Shown here piece by piece: positions 21,452 through 32,999 of a stretch of 64,000 bases of DNA; the first letter of the stretch is position 1; every line of letters begins with the position of its first letter. Both the position numbers and the translations under genes were made by a program. The notes beneath the pieces were generated by a model. That model saw nothing but the letters and a program-made list of their open reading frames with translations. It had not been told where the DNA came from and made no database searches. This DNA is from Metallyticus violacea. Its lineage: Eukaryota > Arthropoda > Insecta > Mantodea > Metallyticidae. The DNA lies in the NCBI GenBank assembly GCA_030762175.1, contig CM060842.1, forward strand, positions 47,387,001 through 47,451,000. Direction: 5' to 3'.

Positions 21452-21852
21452 TTTGGCTTATATTAGAAAAGAGCTTTAGGGATTCTTGTCTCTTACTTTT
21501 CTTATAAGGTTTATTTTCAATATTTTGTTTGAGCTGTTCTGTGCCTTCAATTTGTGCTTATGCTTATGGATATATAGCTGTATACAATTAAAATATATGC
21601 ATTATTGATATTTGACGTCTGTCATATCTTCCGATCACTAATTGATTTGCAGTTCTCTCCTGCATTGTGTGTGTGTATCTCTTTCTTTCTCCTTCTATCA
21701 CTGCTGCACTAATTTCATGACTCCGGCTAATGTCGGGTCTTCACCTTGTAAGTCATTTCAGTAACCAATACAATGCATATTTATCCCTCCCTTTCTTATT
21801 CATTCTTGTACAGTACATACTGCTCAAGAATGTAGTCATATATTTTTTTTTT

Positions 21853-22133
21853 CACCATCACGGGTGACTGAGGTCATTAAGGCGCCGACTCGTGAGCGGG
21901 AGGTCTGGGGTTCGAGTCCCGCCAGGACCGTCCTGCCTGGCTGAGGGTTTTTCCAGCTTTTCCTCAGTCCTCATAACTGGCAAATGCCGGGGAGGTACCC
22001 TAAACTTGGGCCTGGAATGCTTCCTTCCTTAAAAAATATCTTTTCACAATATATCATTTCATTTCATGTATCATCAGTATCCACCGCCTATGGTGCCTCA
22101 GTAGTAAAAACGGGCGTTAAGTACTATTAAAAA
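21853..22133 (+). repeat. SINE-A copy 6, well preserved head
   Basis: The head reads caccatcacgggtgactgag, with a good class II A box (gactgaggtcattaaggcg) and B box GGTTCGAGTCCCGCC near 21910-21924. The body and tail match copy 1. A T run lies immediately upstream. No clear target duplication. Confidence 0.9.
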
Positions 22134-22984
22134 ATATTCCCAAAATTTCTAGTTATATCAATTAAAATTGTAAGCAAAAAGGTTTCCCATAGAATATTTT
22201 ATTTCAAGTCGAACTATTAACACAAATGTTTATAAAATTTGTATACCAAACTTAAAAAAAAAAAAAGGAAAATACTTAACGTTTCATTAGCAGTAGGATC
22301 GTGTGAATAAATGGAACACTAAGGTGAATAGGCACAAGGATAGGAATGGGCGCTAATATACCTGTTAATAATGCATTGTTAATATAATTACTGTATGAAC
22401 ATTTTTTTCAAATATTTACCAAATGAAGAGATATCGTACTTCTAAGCTGGAGACGGCAAAATAAGTCATCTCGCTCTCCTAAAGAACAATCTAATAATGT
22501 ACTGATCACTACATCTACAATAGATCTCAAATACACATATGCCTTGACAATTGTCCTGGAAGATATGCTCAAAATTTGGTTGCACGCAATTATTTCTAAC
22601 ACTGCATACCGTTAAATGTCAGCTTGAACACTTACCCCCATTTCTCAATTGAATGGTTATGTTTAGTGATATGCTGTTAAGTTTTGCATTGGTAGCAGCT
22701 ATACTTATATATGAACACGTTTGAGATATGTCGGTAGTTATATCGTAGAAACACTTTCATTTTCCATTCCTATTAAGCCGCAATATTATAATTCACATTT
22801 CTGTATACGGAGCGTTAACGCATTACACCGAAATTTTTTTCAGAAAGTGTAGAGAGATCTTAGACAAGCAATATTAGACAGGAAATTATGGTCTGTCTGT
22901 TCAAATTTCAAAGGTAATGAAATTGAGCTTCTAACGGACGTACCAATAAACCGTTAACTAATGAAGATTAATAACATCATACAT
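22134..22984. other. Spacer without recognised genes
   Basis: AT-rich. The minus-strand ORF at 22408-22602 has no recognised domain. Confidence 0.4.
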
Positions 22985-23360
22985 TAACCACCTCTATCAA
23001 TTGTATATTTACGAAAAGGAGGCGATCATAGGCCGCCAGGCCGTAGCGAGCCGTAGCAAACCACTGGGTCCACCGATTCCCTAGGACATACCCAAGGTTA
23101 GCGTTAAGGTTAGTGTGTGTATGTGCGCGCGCGCGCGCGCGCGTGTGTGTATTAATTGCGAATTCCAAATAAAAGGAGACTTGCCACAAAACAACATTTC
23201 ACCCGCATACTTAATAACACACAATCCCCTATCAAATAATATTTAAGACAAGGAAAGGAGCGTAGGCCGTTAGGCCATGCAGTCGCTCGGGACTGCAGCT
23301 CTAACCGCTTTACCGCACCAGCAGCTCTAGCAGGCTCAGATGGTTCTTGCTGTATGGGCA
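22985..23360 (-). repeat. Two copies of a GGCC-rich repeat, with tRNA-like text in one
   Basis: On the minus strand, ggcctggcggcctatg then cgcctccttttc (about 23012-23043) and ggcctaacggcctacg then ctcctttcc (about 23250-23277) are followed by related AT-rich text. So this is one family present twice, about 240 bp apart. The second copy is preceded by gcggtaaagcggttagagc, an A-box-like string. The ORFs listed across it are not supported. Confidence 0.45.
23113..23150. repeat. (GT)n(GC)n(GT)n alternating purine-pyrimidine tract
   Basis: About 38 bp of strict purine-pyrimidine alternation with a CG-rich centre, the classic composition of a Z-DNA-forming tract. Confidence 0.9.
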
Positions 23361-23581
23361 AGTTGTGTCTGGCGCAGCCGGTATAATACTGGCATCATGT
23401 AAAAGCAAATCGCTATTTGAAAGCTAGAATCTCGTTTTATTTAACGTTTAGATTTACGTATGAGTAAAATTCTTCCATTTTTTTTGTAAGAAATAAGTGA
23501 ACCTACCGCGCTGGACCGAATCTATAATCTTCGAAACCATAATCTGTTGACATATTCATTAGGCCAAACGTGTAGGTAGGG

Positions 23582-23783
23582 GGTCGGTCGTGGTGGTGTA
23601 GTGATAACCGTACTTGCCTTTCAACCGAGAATCGCGGGTTCAAACTCGGCCAGTATCAATTGATTTTTTCGGACGTAAAAACCCTAAGTACATCTTCCCT
23701 AGGAAGGAACGTAAAGCCTTGGGTCCCGTGTCGTACATTTACGGCATGACAAAGAACCTCAAGCCTGAAAAAAGAGGCCTGTT
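23582..23783 (+). repeat. SINE-B copy 6, 3' end missing
   Basis: The head is present but mutated (gtcggtcgtggtggtgtagt; B box gggttcaaactcgg). The body includes CGTAAAGCC and GTCGTACATTTACGGCA. The copy stops after gaggcctgtt, without the usual GACGCTGATGACC and tail. Confidence 0.85.
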
Positions 23784-23795
23784 GACTCACTGAAA

Positions 23796-24767
23796 AATAA
23801 GCAGAGAAAATGCAAAAATTGAAAATTTCCAACGAGGATCAGAAGATACTCACTGTGTCATTGATTTGATCCTGGCAGTTTGCTAATGCACATCCGCCAT
23901 TTAATATACTGCATGTTATTCTCAGACGAAGTGTGGGCGTCAATTCTCACAACACTCATATCTGAGCTGGAAAGAATCCTCATATCGTGAATGAGACAAC
24001 TGTGTGCTCTGAAGCGGCGCCGTATTTTTGGCCCCGTCCTCTTCCATACCACGTCGACCTGGAAATCTTCCATGAGCTTGTGAGTAAGTTCGACAAAGAA
24101 TAACTTCGTAGCCACAATTTTCAATAGCCAAAATTTTAGCATGGCTGAAACTGTTTACTTCTTTGAAGATGATATCATTTCTAAAGAATGTTGGCTAAAT
24201 GGCCGCTTGACTTTACAGACATTTGCATCCCAAACATTTTCGACTCGATACTCCCTTCATAAAGATCCGAGCAAATTAGATAAGATTAACCCCTTGTTAA
24301 TATACAAAAAGTTTTAACAACCGTAAATTAGCCTAAAGTTGCTCTAGTTACAGTAAATAGTTCTACTTTAGAACTCTCCTCCCAAAAAGACACAATAAGC
24401 TTAAAACATTGAAACAGCATAAATTCTAATATTATACATTTATTTTACATTCAAACCATAACCGAAAATTAAATAAATAATTTAATAATGCTACAAACTA
24501 TTTTAAGACAAATATTTACGTCAGAAAGAATTGTTTTTTATACATAAATGTTTTATATAGGGACAAAATTCCATTCCGTCTTTGCACTCATCCCTATTCC
24601 TCCCTTCCGTCTCCTGTCACGCATCTCCAGGTTCATAGGCATACTTCTCTTTTGACGGACTAAGGAAACTACTTCCTGACACTACACATGAACAAATGCC
24701 TCATTTAAAAGAATTAACAACAATTGTCTAATCACGGTAGCCATAGTTCAATATTCTAGGTATAAAT

Positions 24768-24818
<51 letters not shown>

Positions 24819-25089
24819 AAGGTACAAATTCGCCATTGAAGAAAAAAGTTAGCGAACCCTTTGCAAGATTTCAAGAACCGTCAGAGAGTTCTCGAAGCAC
24901 ATTTTGAGAAACACTGTTATAGAGCATGCTATTGGAGCAAGCCACGAACTCTCATGGAACTGTAAGAAAACATTAAGCGAGGAATTGAGGTGAGATTTCT
25001 GATGCATGGGTGAATCATCTTTCAATAGGACTGGCCTCATTTTGGATAGCGGGTCAGAAAAGTAGAAGGAATTCATGGAGGAAAGTTAA
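23796..25089. other. Spacer with two overlapping ORFs of unknown nature
   Basis: Minus-strand ORFs at 23858-24142 (94 codons) and 23940-24131 overlap in two frames. They show transposon-like composition, but I cannot assign a family. An (AAT)n tract at 24769-24814 follows. Confidence 0.35.
24769..24814. repeat. (AAT)n microsatellite
   Basis: About 46 bp of uninterrupted trinucleotide repeat. Confidence 0.95.
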
Positions 25090-25530
25090 GAACTCCTCGA
25101 GGGATAGGATAGGAGTGGACAATTGTGCAATGCAGGGAAACGATTTTTCTGAAATCGGTCCTAAAATCTGAGTAGTGGATGGAATAGTATTTAAATGGGG
25201 CTAGTATGACTCATACCAGAGATATGGCGGATGATTATCACGGATAAAAAGCAGTAGAGAATTTTCCCCATCTGAGAGGGGAGGAGAAGGAATCATGAAT
25301 ACATATACAAAGGTACGTAAGAATGGAAGGAAAAGTATCTACCATGAATATTTATCAGGTCGAACAGAGGGAAATTGACATGCTAGGACTCTGCTGACAG
25401 GCAAGGTAGGGGAGAGAAGGTAAATTTCTGATGCAAAATGAGGATGCGCAGGTCTGAAATGACCGATAAGGGGAGGAGTTTGTGGGGAACAAATTGAGTG
25501 AATACATCCGAGTTTCTGTGTAATATTTCC
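25090..25530 (+). mobile_element. LINE family X, 3' end, copy b
   Basis: The stretch aagtatctaccatg...cagaggg (about 25333-25372) and the following ggactctgctgacaggcaa align with aagtacctgccatg...cagaggg and ctctgctgtaggcaa in the 58.6-kb copy. The coding frame is destroyed. The 5' limit is approximate. Confidence 0.5.
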
Positions 25531-26108
25531 ACTGTTATTACATTATATTTGTTTATATTCTGTTTTCATTTTTATTTTATTGTTAAGTATGCGTTTTGAT
25601 TTTATATTTAGTATGGAATATCTTGTACTGGGATCTCAAAAGTGCCAGATACGAACCCCCAGTATTTATTTTCTCCTCTTACCTAGCATTGGAGTGGCGG
25701 CGGAAGGGAAAATTCGATTTGTATAATTCCGTGTCACGTCACTGACTACCAGCCGCTATATTTTATTTCATTACACTTGTTCACTGTGCAGCAACTGCAA
25801 CATAAGTAATAAGTCAAGACCGGAGAATGGGTCTACTGACTCTGCTTAAGATGTAATTTATATTTCATGACAACCACTGCACCCACGTCATTCGGCTGTC
25901 TTCGTGCACTTTACATGCGGATTCTCCTACCACTTCCCCAGGCTACGCTCCTCAATTTCTACGTTTGACAGACCTGATCTTGAGATGCCTAGTCTACAAT
26001 AAGACTTAATGTCTTTTATTTAAGTCAAATGGACTTAGTGTTTTATAAAAGCATGTACGGATCCAGCGCCTATAGTAATGGTTTCACTGGAATAAACCTC
26101 CATCACTG
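25531..26108. other. Spacer without recognised genes
   Basis: No known repeat or ORF was recognised. Confidence 0.4.
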
Positions 26109-26118
26109 CTACTAACAT

Positions 26119-26408
26119 GAATTTTGATTTCGTTTATTTATGGACGCTCTTTAACATTTCAGGTCATCAGCGTCCCATTGAATTCGGCCGACAAATTTTG
26201 TCAGAGGTCTCTTCTTTCAGGCTTGAGATTCTTTTTCGTGTGCCGTAAATGTACGACACGGGACCCACGGCTTTACTTCCCTTCCGAAGGAAGCCATACT
26301 TAGAATTTTTACGCTCGAAAAAAATCCATCGGTCCTGGCCGAGATCAAACTTGCGATCTTGGGTTTACGATACAAATATGGTTACCACTACACCATCACG
26401 ACCGACTA
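26119..26408 (-). repeat. SINE-B copy 7, full length
   Basis: A reverse-strand copy with tail, body and head. The head end carries ggttaccactacaccatcac and the B box complement is mutated (gatcaaacttgcg). A 10-bp duplication, ctactaacat, lies at 26109-26118 and 26409-26418. The ORF at 26249-26434 is a SINE shadow. Confidence 0.9.
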
Positions 26409-26715
26409 CTACTAACATAAAGAAGCCTGTGTAGGCATGCTGGATTCTAATATTTCATCATTTACTGTAAAATCATACACCCATCACATGTCACTAAAGT
26501 ACTTCCATTAGTTTAAAAGTCAAGGGACAAGAGGGAGTGAAAAATTCCATAAAATAATGGGACAAAAAGGGAACGTGTATCAGCAATTTGTGCATTGTTT
26601 ATATATTTACGCCGAATTATTAAGCTTTCTAGAAGGCAAATTTAAGCAATTGAAAATTTAAAAAAACCTTCTTCTAGAATTGAAATACAAACACCATCAT
26701 AAAACCATTCAGTAC

Positions 26716-26811
26716 ACTGTCGATGCTGTAGCCAGCGAAAGCTATGGCATTTAAAATTCTTTTAAACAAACGACCAGGGCAAAATAGTCTGATAATAATC
26801 AATTTTAATAA
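26716..26811. repeat. Isolated arm of the 45.5-kb foldback repeat
   Basis: The text gatgctgtagccagcgaaag, then ttttaaacaaacgaccagg, gcaaaatagtc and caattttaataat follows the right arm of the palindrome at 45473-46031 in order. This shows the arm sequence is an interspersed family. Only one arm is present. Confidence 0.65.
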
Positions 26812-26949
26812 TACATAATAATGCATAAAGCATACATAGAATAGTGATGAAATGTGGTAGTCAAATACACAATAAACGCCTCGGTTAAAGACAAACTAGG
26901 GATTGTGCAACAACGTCCATAGACTAAAAAGTGGATCGCTGAAAACAAC

Positions 26950-27882
26950 ATTTATTACTTAACTTCACTGCATAGCACCTGAAATTTAACAATATTTCAA
27001 TATTTCAATAAAAACTTAGCATTAGCATATGATACAAACAAACAGGACAGTGAAATTGAAGCAGATTACTACCAATACTTTAGAAGAACCGTTCATCCAA
27101 TGAATGGCTCAAAATATACACAAATGGATCTTTTGTAGAGGCAGAAGGTAGGATGTATAGGGACCCATTCATTCCTTTATTACTATTATGTATTGGTGGG
27201 AGAAAACAAAACAACTACTGACACTGAAATCAAAGCCATCCAAATAGCTTTACAATTCAATACTGTCACAGGCACTCAATGAAACTGTATTATTAGTCGA
27301 CCAACTAAAAGCAATTCTCGGAATAGCAACAAACAGTAACCTCTATACAGAAACTATCCATGACAAGGAAACTAATTAATACATATTACTAATTTAGGTA
27401 CATAGATTCACTTTCAACGGATACCTTGCCCTACGGATGTACAGAGAAACACAAAAAAGCGCGTATGTTTGACAAAAGAATGCACTAATTCATTACATAA
27501 ATAAGTTTTAAAAGTTGATTCAGCAAAATGGTTAATAAGAATAAGACAATAAGTATACACAATCAAAATGAATTCAGGACAAATGAGAAGCAAATAAAAA
27601 TAGAAAAATAACAAAGTCTATGGCCATATGTCGACTGAGCAATGCGTACGCCTTTTTATCAGCTTCAAAAAAACGGATCTTTATATCAACCAGTCTATAC
27701 CCTTCTAATGGACAAGAACCATTTGACGCAATGTAGGAAACTTAATTATTCAGATCAATTTCATTGTTCGACCAGTTGACAAACAAACAACTTTGCATAA
27801 ATTAACTAAACAAAAAACCAATAGAACATGGGAAAAATCTTCAAATATAGTTTATGATTTGCAAAAAAAAAAAAAAAAAACA
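26950..27882 (+). pseudogene. LINE with RNase H domain, relic, poly(A) end
   Basis: The plus strand carries an RNase H domain. WLKIYTNGSFVEAEG at 27105-27149 is the first active-site block (usually YTDGS; the catalytic Asp is Asn here). After a frameshift, TDTEIKAIQIALQFN at about 27218-27262 holds the conserved Glu. IISRPTKS follows, where SDS is expected. Upstream, LAYDTNKQDSEIEADYYQYF fits the segment between RT and RNase H. Downstream is a broken EKADxLAK-like region. It ends in an 18-19 A run at about 27864-27882. This is a decayed RNase H-bearing non-LTR element. The minus-strand ORF at 27414 is a shadow. Confidence 0.75.
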
Positions 27883-28639
27883 TGATAGAGGGTTGTATAA
27901 TTATACAGTGTGTTAAAATGTTGGAAACAGTGAACAATCTTCTAGTCATATAAATAAAGAGAGAGCTGTTGCATTTGACCAAACTTATTTCAAAGATTTA
28001 TACATGAAACATTAAAATGTTTAAGAAAAAATGTGAATGAAGATTTCAAATAAACACTATACACTATTAATTTTTGTTGACGAACGCTCAAATAGTATAG
28101 TCTTAAGTTCAGCAAGAGAGTCAACATATGACTTTCTGAAATGTTTCAGTGGGTTATTCGGCTCCTTTTCCCACGACCGGGGAGCACTTTTGGTGGACTA
28201 AGTCAAGCTGTTTGGTGATCTCCTGACATCCTTTCCCATCCGGTCTTGCGTCATTAGGGAAAACTTTCTCCTATGTAGGCCTGCAGAGGATGAAACAGCT
28301 CTGGACTCAGTAGATCGCGATGACGTTCCTTCAAATAGTTTCATTCCACATTGAGATGACACTCAAGATCCCAGAGTGACAGTGCTTAAGGGTGTGTAAT
28401 ATATAAATAATAAGTTGGACATTTTAAAGAAGCGGGAGTATTCACACACATAATTTTAATAATAGGGGATACAGAAAAAATGTGTAAATTGAAGGAGTAG
28501 AAAACACAAACATTACGGCAAAAAAAGGAGTTTACAAAATAAAACAAATAGCAATCAAGAGCAATTTTAAAGTCCCGAAACAGATTTCAGGCTGGTACTT
28601 TGACCCTGCAACAGAGCTAACGGAATAAAATGACGTGAA
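27883..28639. other. Spacer; GC-richer stretch at about 28140-28390
   Basis: The 28140-28390 segment is clearly richer in G+C and has a readable plus frame with one or two stops. I recognise no domain, and it may be an unrecognised repeat. Confidence 0.35.
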
Positions 28640-28810
28640 ATGGGAAAAGTGGAAATTTGTGGAAAAGAAAGATCTATCCCCAGCATTGGTCTAGGAGACC
28701 AAGAAAAACCATGAAGAATCCAAGGTCAAATGGCTATTCCCAAGGAATTTGAATGCGGTATCTCCCGAATGGGAGTTCGAAGAGTTACCCTTTGAGCCAC
28801 ACCGCTTGGT
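28640..28810 (-). repeat. tRNA-derived SINE-like element (type E)
   Basis: On the minus strand the A-box-like gtggctcaaagggtaa (28779-28794) is followed by a class II-like extra arm and the B-box-like cattcaaattcc (about 28743-28754). A body ends with ggtttttcttggtctcc and tgctgggg. Such wording is common in tRNA-derived SINEs of arthropods. Single copy here; no duplication resolved. Confidence 0.5.
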
Positions 28811-30738
28811 ATTAAGAGACATTGAGAGTACTTTTTTGGCCAAAATCGGTCAAAAAATCTAAAATGTTTTTTTTTTTCTGCAAATGGTTTCTTGAACCTT
28901 TGGGCGGCCACAGAGAGTCAACATTTACCTGTTTCTATGCCATTTAAAGAACTCCGCGGTCCTTTTCCATTGCACTGTTTTCCAGCATACCTTTTATAAA
29001 ACAGCGGGTTTCTCAAAACTTTATTTTCGCACGATCAACAAGTCCCACTGTCACAGTTTTTGTTTAAATTCAATTAAAATTTCCCAGAATGCACAGAAAT
29101 ATCCATTGTAATATTCTATAGGACAAAATACACGCTAACACAAATAATAATTTACAAAAAATTCAATGAAAAATTATTAATTTTAAATATTAACAATTAT
29201 TATTATAATTAAAATAATTATTACGCTTTACTTATCAAATTTATTTAAAATATATTTTATATAATTTTTGAAAGGACTTTAAAGCTCCAATTGCAAAAAT
29301 TTCAACCAATTTTCAGAACTCATGAACACCTTGGGTCATTTTGATTATGCTACCTATTTACGTAATAAAATTTATGAAACAACATAGAGCTTGCAAAGTA
29401 TTTATTCAATTTGAATTAAATTTCCTATACACATTAACTTAACAGCAATGCAATCACAAAAATGTGGAACTTGGAAAATTCACTCCCAGTCCTTAACCTA
29501 ATTAAAATAGACTTTGTATTGCACAGTTAATTAATTTCGCGAAACCTTGTTATAAATATATGAAATGTGTCATTTTACGATTGCTCTTAAGAGAATTTTC
29601 AGTTAACCTAAATTATTGAAAAAGAGAGAACAAAGTTAACTCCTTCTTGCACATTGACATTCTGACTCAAAGTGTTCTATGCAAGCCAAATATTAATTAT
29701 AACACTGCATTGGTTACAGAACCGCCAAGTTCATTTAGAAATAAATAAGTGGTAAAAAAGAGACAAATATATAAACAATTAACACAAAGAAAAATAAACG
29801 CCAAATAATGAGAGAGGGATTCCAAATTCAGATTTTGGACGAGTGGAGGCAAATGGAGGCGAAATTGTAACGAGAGGGAATGTTTACAAAGATCCCATTG
29901 CGAAACACACTTTATTTTTAACACGTTGGGAATTTAAAAAAGTAAAATGAAAATCGCTGTTTGTCTGGAGGGTCTCTCAATAACGAAACCACACTTTCGG
30001 CTACACCAAGAGAGAAAGAGTACAGTAAGTAGTTAGAAGCAGGAAGATTAATAATGGAATAATAAAAAAAAAAACTAGAGTGAAAGCAAAGCGATAGACA
30101 AAAAAAAAAATGAGGGAAAAAAGAAGCATAATAAAGGAAACTGCAAAAGAGCAAGAGCAAAGCCAAGGATGAAGAACAAACAAATAAACGTTTGATTTAA
30201 TTTATTATTAAAACTTGCCTTGCTACTGAAGTATATACTAGAACCTTTTCGTAGTACGTAACAATCAAGTTTGTAGCAAGAAACATAAAAACCTCATTTC
30301 TTCATCGTAATTGGATCTTTCCCGAGAATAAATACAGAATATTGAAAGCTAGTGCTGAAACTTAATAAAGGCCTTTTGAAATGTTTTCACTTGTGCTCTG
30401 CCCCATTTCCATGTTGCGAATCATCCATAATTTTCGTTACAGAGAGAAATAATACTTCTAGGAAACAATTTTTTTTTTCGTTTTTTTCTTTTTTACTGTT
30501 TATCGACTAAAGCAAGGGCTGATTATACCTACTATTAGTTTTTTTTATTCCAAACGTTAATCTAATGTCTATATTTGATATATAGTAGACTTATTTTAAA
30601 ATAAAGTAATTAAATTAACAGCCTTTTCTGGGAATAGTATTAATTGTGATTAGTGACGTTCATTGGCATTAGCATAAAAGTTGAAGACTTCAGACATCGA
30701 TGTTTTTAACAAAGGCATCTAGTGAGACCACATATACC
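28811..30738. other. Spacer, with a purine-rich strand at about 29800-30185
   Basis: No gene found. The hydrophobic minus-strand ORFs at 29697-30183 arise from the long purine-rich plus-strand stretch (poly-Lys/Phe codon bias) and are not credible proteins. Confidence 0.45.
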
Positions 30739-31530
30739 GAGGGTGCTAAAAAATGTAAGCACACTTTCACAGTAGATATCTATTTAAAGTTGAACCGAAA
30801 AACAACACTAATTTGTAGTATGATGTTCTGTAAATATGACTCATGTACGTTTTGACAGCGTTGCTAGTGGCAGGTAAATCAACCATGAACAAATGAAACC
30901 AAGGTTTGCGTAAATCAACAATGAACAAATGAAGCCAAGATTATCATATGGTCCTCTATAAACAGATGTGATTCGCAATACATTATGCTAGCGTTGCTAC
31001 ATCAAAATGCAGCCAAGATTATCGTTTGAACAGAGGAAAGCAATTTTAAAGTGGTGTTGGAAAACTGAGAATGTTGTTGAAGTTCAAACGCAATGCAGAC
31101 ATGTGTACAGAACAGAACCGCAACGCGAGTTACAATTGCACGCATCCGAGACAAATTTGAGACTCGTGTTATCGTATGCGACGTTCACAAGGGCAGATCT
31201 GGGAAACCTCGCACAACAACAAGCCCCGCGCCCTGGATCCCGGAACTATCCTAGACGCTGTCAAGGCAATGGATAGGACGAAGAGGTTCGCGTTTTCCGG
31301 ATCTAACTCCGTTGGACTTCTACCCATGGGGAACTCTCAAGGATGTTGTATACCGTAAAAAACCAGCTACACTGGCAGCACTAAGGGAATAAATTGAAAC
31401 GACATGTGTTGCAATCGCTGAGGCCACTTTCGCAAACGTTGCTCAATCAGTAGTTCAACATACTTTGTAGTGTATGGACGCCGATGGTGGGCATTTTGAG
31501 CAACTGTTGTAACTGTAAAAGTCTAAGATG
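30739..31530 (+). mobile_element. Internally deleted IS630/Tc1-like transposon
   Basis: The N-terminal helix-turn-helix FEQRKAILKWCWKTENVVEV begins at about 31025. The following recognition-helix region is in shifted frames. Just after LDAVKAMDR (about 31240-31270) the text jumps to the C-terminal FPDLTPLDFYPWG equivalent (about 31290-31330) and runs to DADGGHFEQLL and a stop at about 31475-31511. The first two catalytic blocks are missing. The left end gagggtgctaaaaaatgtaa at 30739-30758 looks like an inverted-repeat terminus; the right terminus was not found. A 36-bp unit is tandemly duplicated at 30874-30942. It is non-autonomous. Confidence 0.8.
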
Positions 31531-31759
31531 ATTAGTACTCATCATTTTCTGTTTGTGTGAATTCAGCTTTGATATGTTAATACAATCTTTTCTTTGCTTG
31601 AAGTGTATATACTTGTATGTGCTAGTTCCTACTTCCTCTATGCAATCGAAATGAACAGACGGTTTATCAAACGTTGTTAAATTTGGTACCTGAAAAACGT
31701 TTGGAGAGTACTCCTGAGACTCTACGTCTAACCAGATAAATTTTCCACAAATTATAAGT

Positions 31760-32095
31760 AGTCGGAAGCTTTCGCGGCCGGAGTCAGAATTATAACTAAA
31801 AGTTCCTTCCGGGCTTGGAAGCTATGGTTCGTTGGAGCTTTGATATCCAAAGATTCGTCTCCACCTACGGAAAACATCATCAGTGACGAGATTAAGTCTT
31901 CTAGGTGAAGGTTCAGGCATGACTAAATCGCTGGCTGGAGCAGGTGGTGCGTGCTCGATGGGCAGGGCATCTCCGCTTCGATAGCTGCTGATTGGTTCGG
32001 GTGTGTTTAGGCTTGTTTTTATATGCTCAAGTATCGGATACCAGGTTTTAACCCGCCGTCGCAGATACTGGGCCTCGTGTGGAGGCACCACTCAC
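31760..32095 (-). mobile_element. Penelope-like pseudo-LTR candidate with hammerhead-like motif
   Basis: On the minus strand a TATA box, TATAAAAA (complement of 32016-32023), is followed about 130 bp later by CTGATGATG, a short stem-loop and GGAGACGA (complement of 31855-31883). Penelope-like elements are known to carry a promoter and hammerhead ribozyme motif of this layout in their terminal repeats. Here the second conserved box is GAGA where GAAA is expected. The block is GC-richer than the window and lies downstream, in the same orientation, of the relic at 33385-34320. The minus ORF at 31822-32091 runs through it and is probably incidental. Confidence 0.4.
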
Positions 32096-32905
32096 TATAC
32101 GGGCCAAGACGCCTGCCCTCTCTAACGCAGCTCCAACCACTACTACAACGACAGCCATAATTACAACGCTTCAACTTCCGCCCATGCGCTGCCAACTACT
32201 AAGCAGTGCAAACCAACTACATTTATGGTCACAGAAGCTGTACACACCACGCTGAGCACAACTCCGGAAGCAATTTCGAAGCTAACTAGCCTCATCTACA
32301 CACTACAGAATACTATCCTAGAACAAACAGGTCTAATTAACCAGCAGCTAGCAGCACAGAACAGCACTACTTCTAGACTAAACCAACTGGAAGAGGCGGT
32401 TACTACCCTCCAAGCCACCAACATGCAAACTTCGGACACCATTAAGAGCCTGCAACAACCAACGGACTCTTCTCTTGCGGAGAACTTCCAGGAGCAGGCT
32501 GCTCTGACGCGTCGGGGCACTATTGTCAAGCGCCTAGACGCTCAAGATGCCTTCCTCCGTCAGACCATCCCTGCAGTTATAGTCGATGTTACCCAACGCA
32601 TACAACAACACCATGACAGTCTCCTTGAAAAGCTCACAACACCTCTTGAAATTAATACAGTACGCCTCGACTGATTGGAAGAGGCGTTTACCGAATTACG
32701 GATCAGCAACTTTAAATACTTTGAGAACCTTAATCGATTCCTGGAAATCAAGACCACACAAATCACCCCCACAGCATTGGAGCTACACACCCAATGCCAA
32801 CAGGCGAGGACTACTTTTCCCCAACTGCCGTAAACCCATACACGATACCAAAACACAACAGCCATTTGACACACACCAAAATCGTTTCCAAAACCAGAAC
32901 ACTTA
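32096..32905 (+). CDS. ORF of unknown function, Gln/Thr-rich and coiled-coil-like, probably from a mobile element
   Basis: The longest clean plus ORF here is 149 codons (32225-32674). In frame it is open back to about 32126 without an ATG, starting Ser/Asn/Tyr-rich. After a single stop at 32672-32674 the same frame goes on with LEEAFTELRISNFKYFENLN and more Leu-heptad-like text to about 32830. The protein is rich in Gln, Thr and Leu with repeated LNQLEE-type spacing, so a coiled coil is likely. No catalytic motif, signal peptide or membrane segment is visible. Base composition is far more GC-rich than the flanks, suggesting a transposon ORF1 or gag-like protein. I do not recognise the family. 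Confidence 0.35.
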
Positions 32906-32999
32906 AGCTTGGAACAGGAAACACTTGAACATTAGTATCTACAAAGATGTTTGCCAAACGTTCGTAAGAACCACATTTTAATTCATGATTAAAAGCGTG

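Noticed and set aside
23940..24142. Two overlapping minus-strand ORFs as a transposase
   Set aside because: No catalytic block or HTH could be matched; kept only as unknown.
29697..30183. Hydrophobic multi-Phe/Leu ORFs that look like membrane proteins
   Set aside because: They are the complement of a purine-rich stretch; overlapping frames give the same look and no start context or homology is seen.
32092..32100. cactcactatacggg resembles part of the T7 promoter, suggesting vector contamination
   Set aside because: Only a partial match on one strand with no flanking vector sequence.
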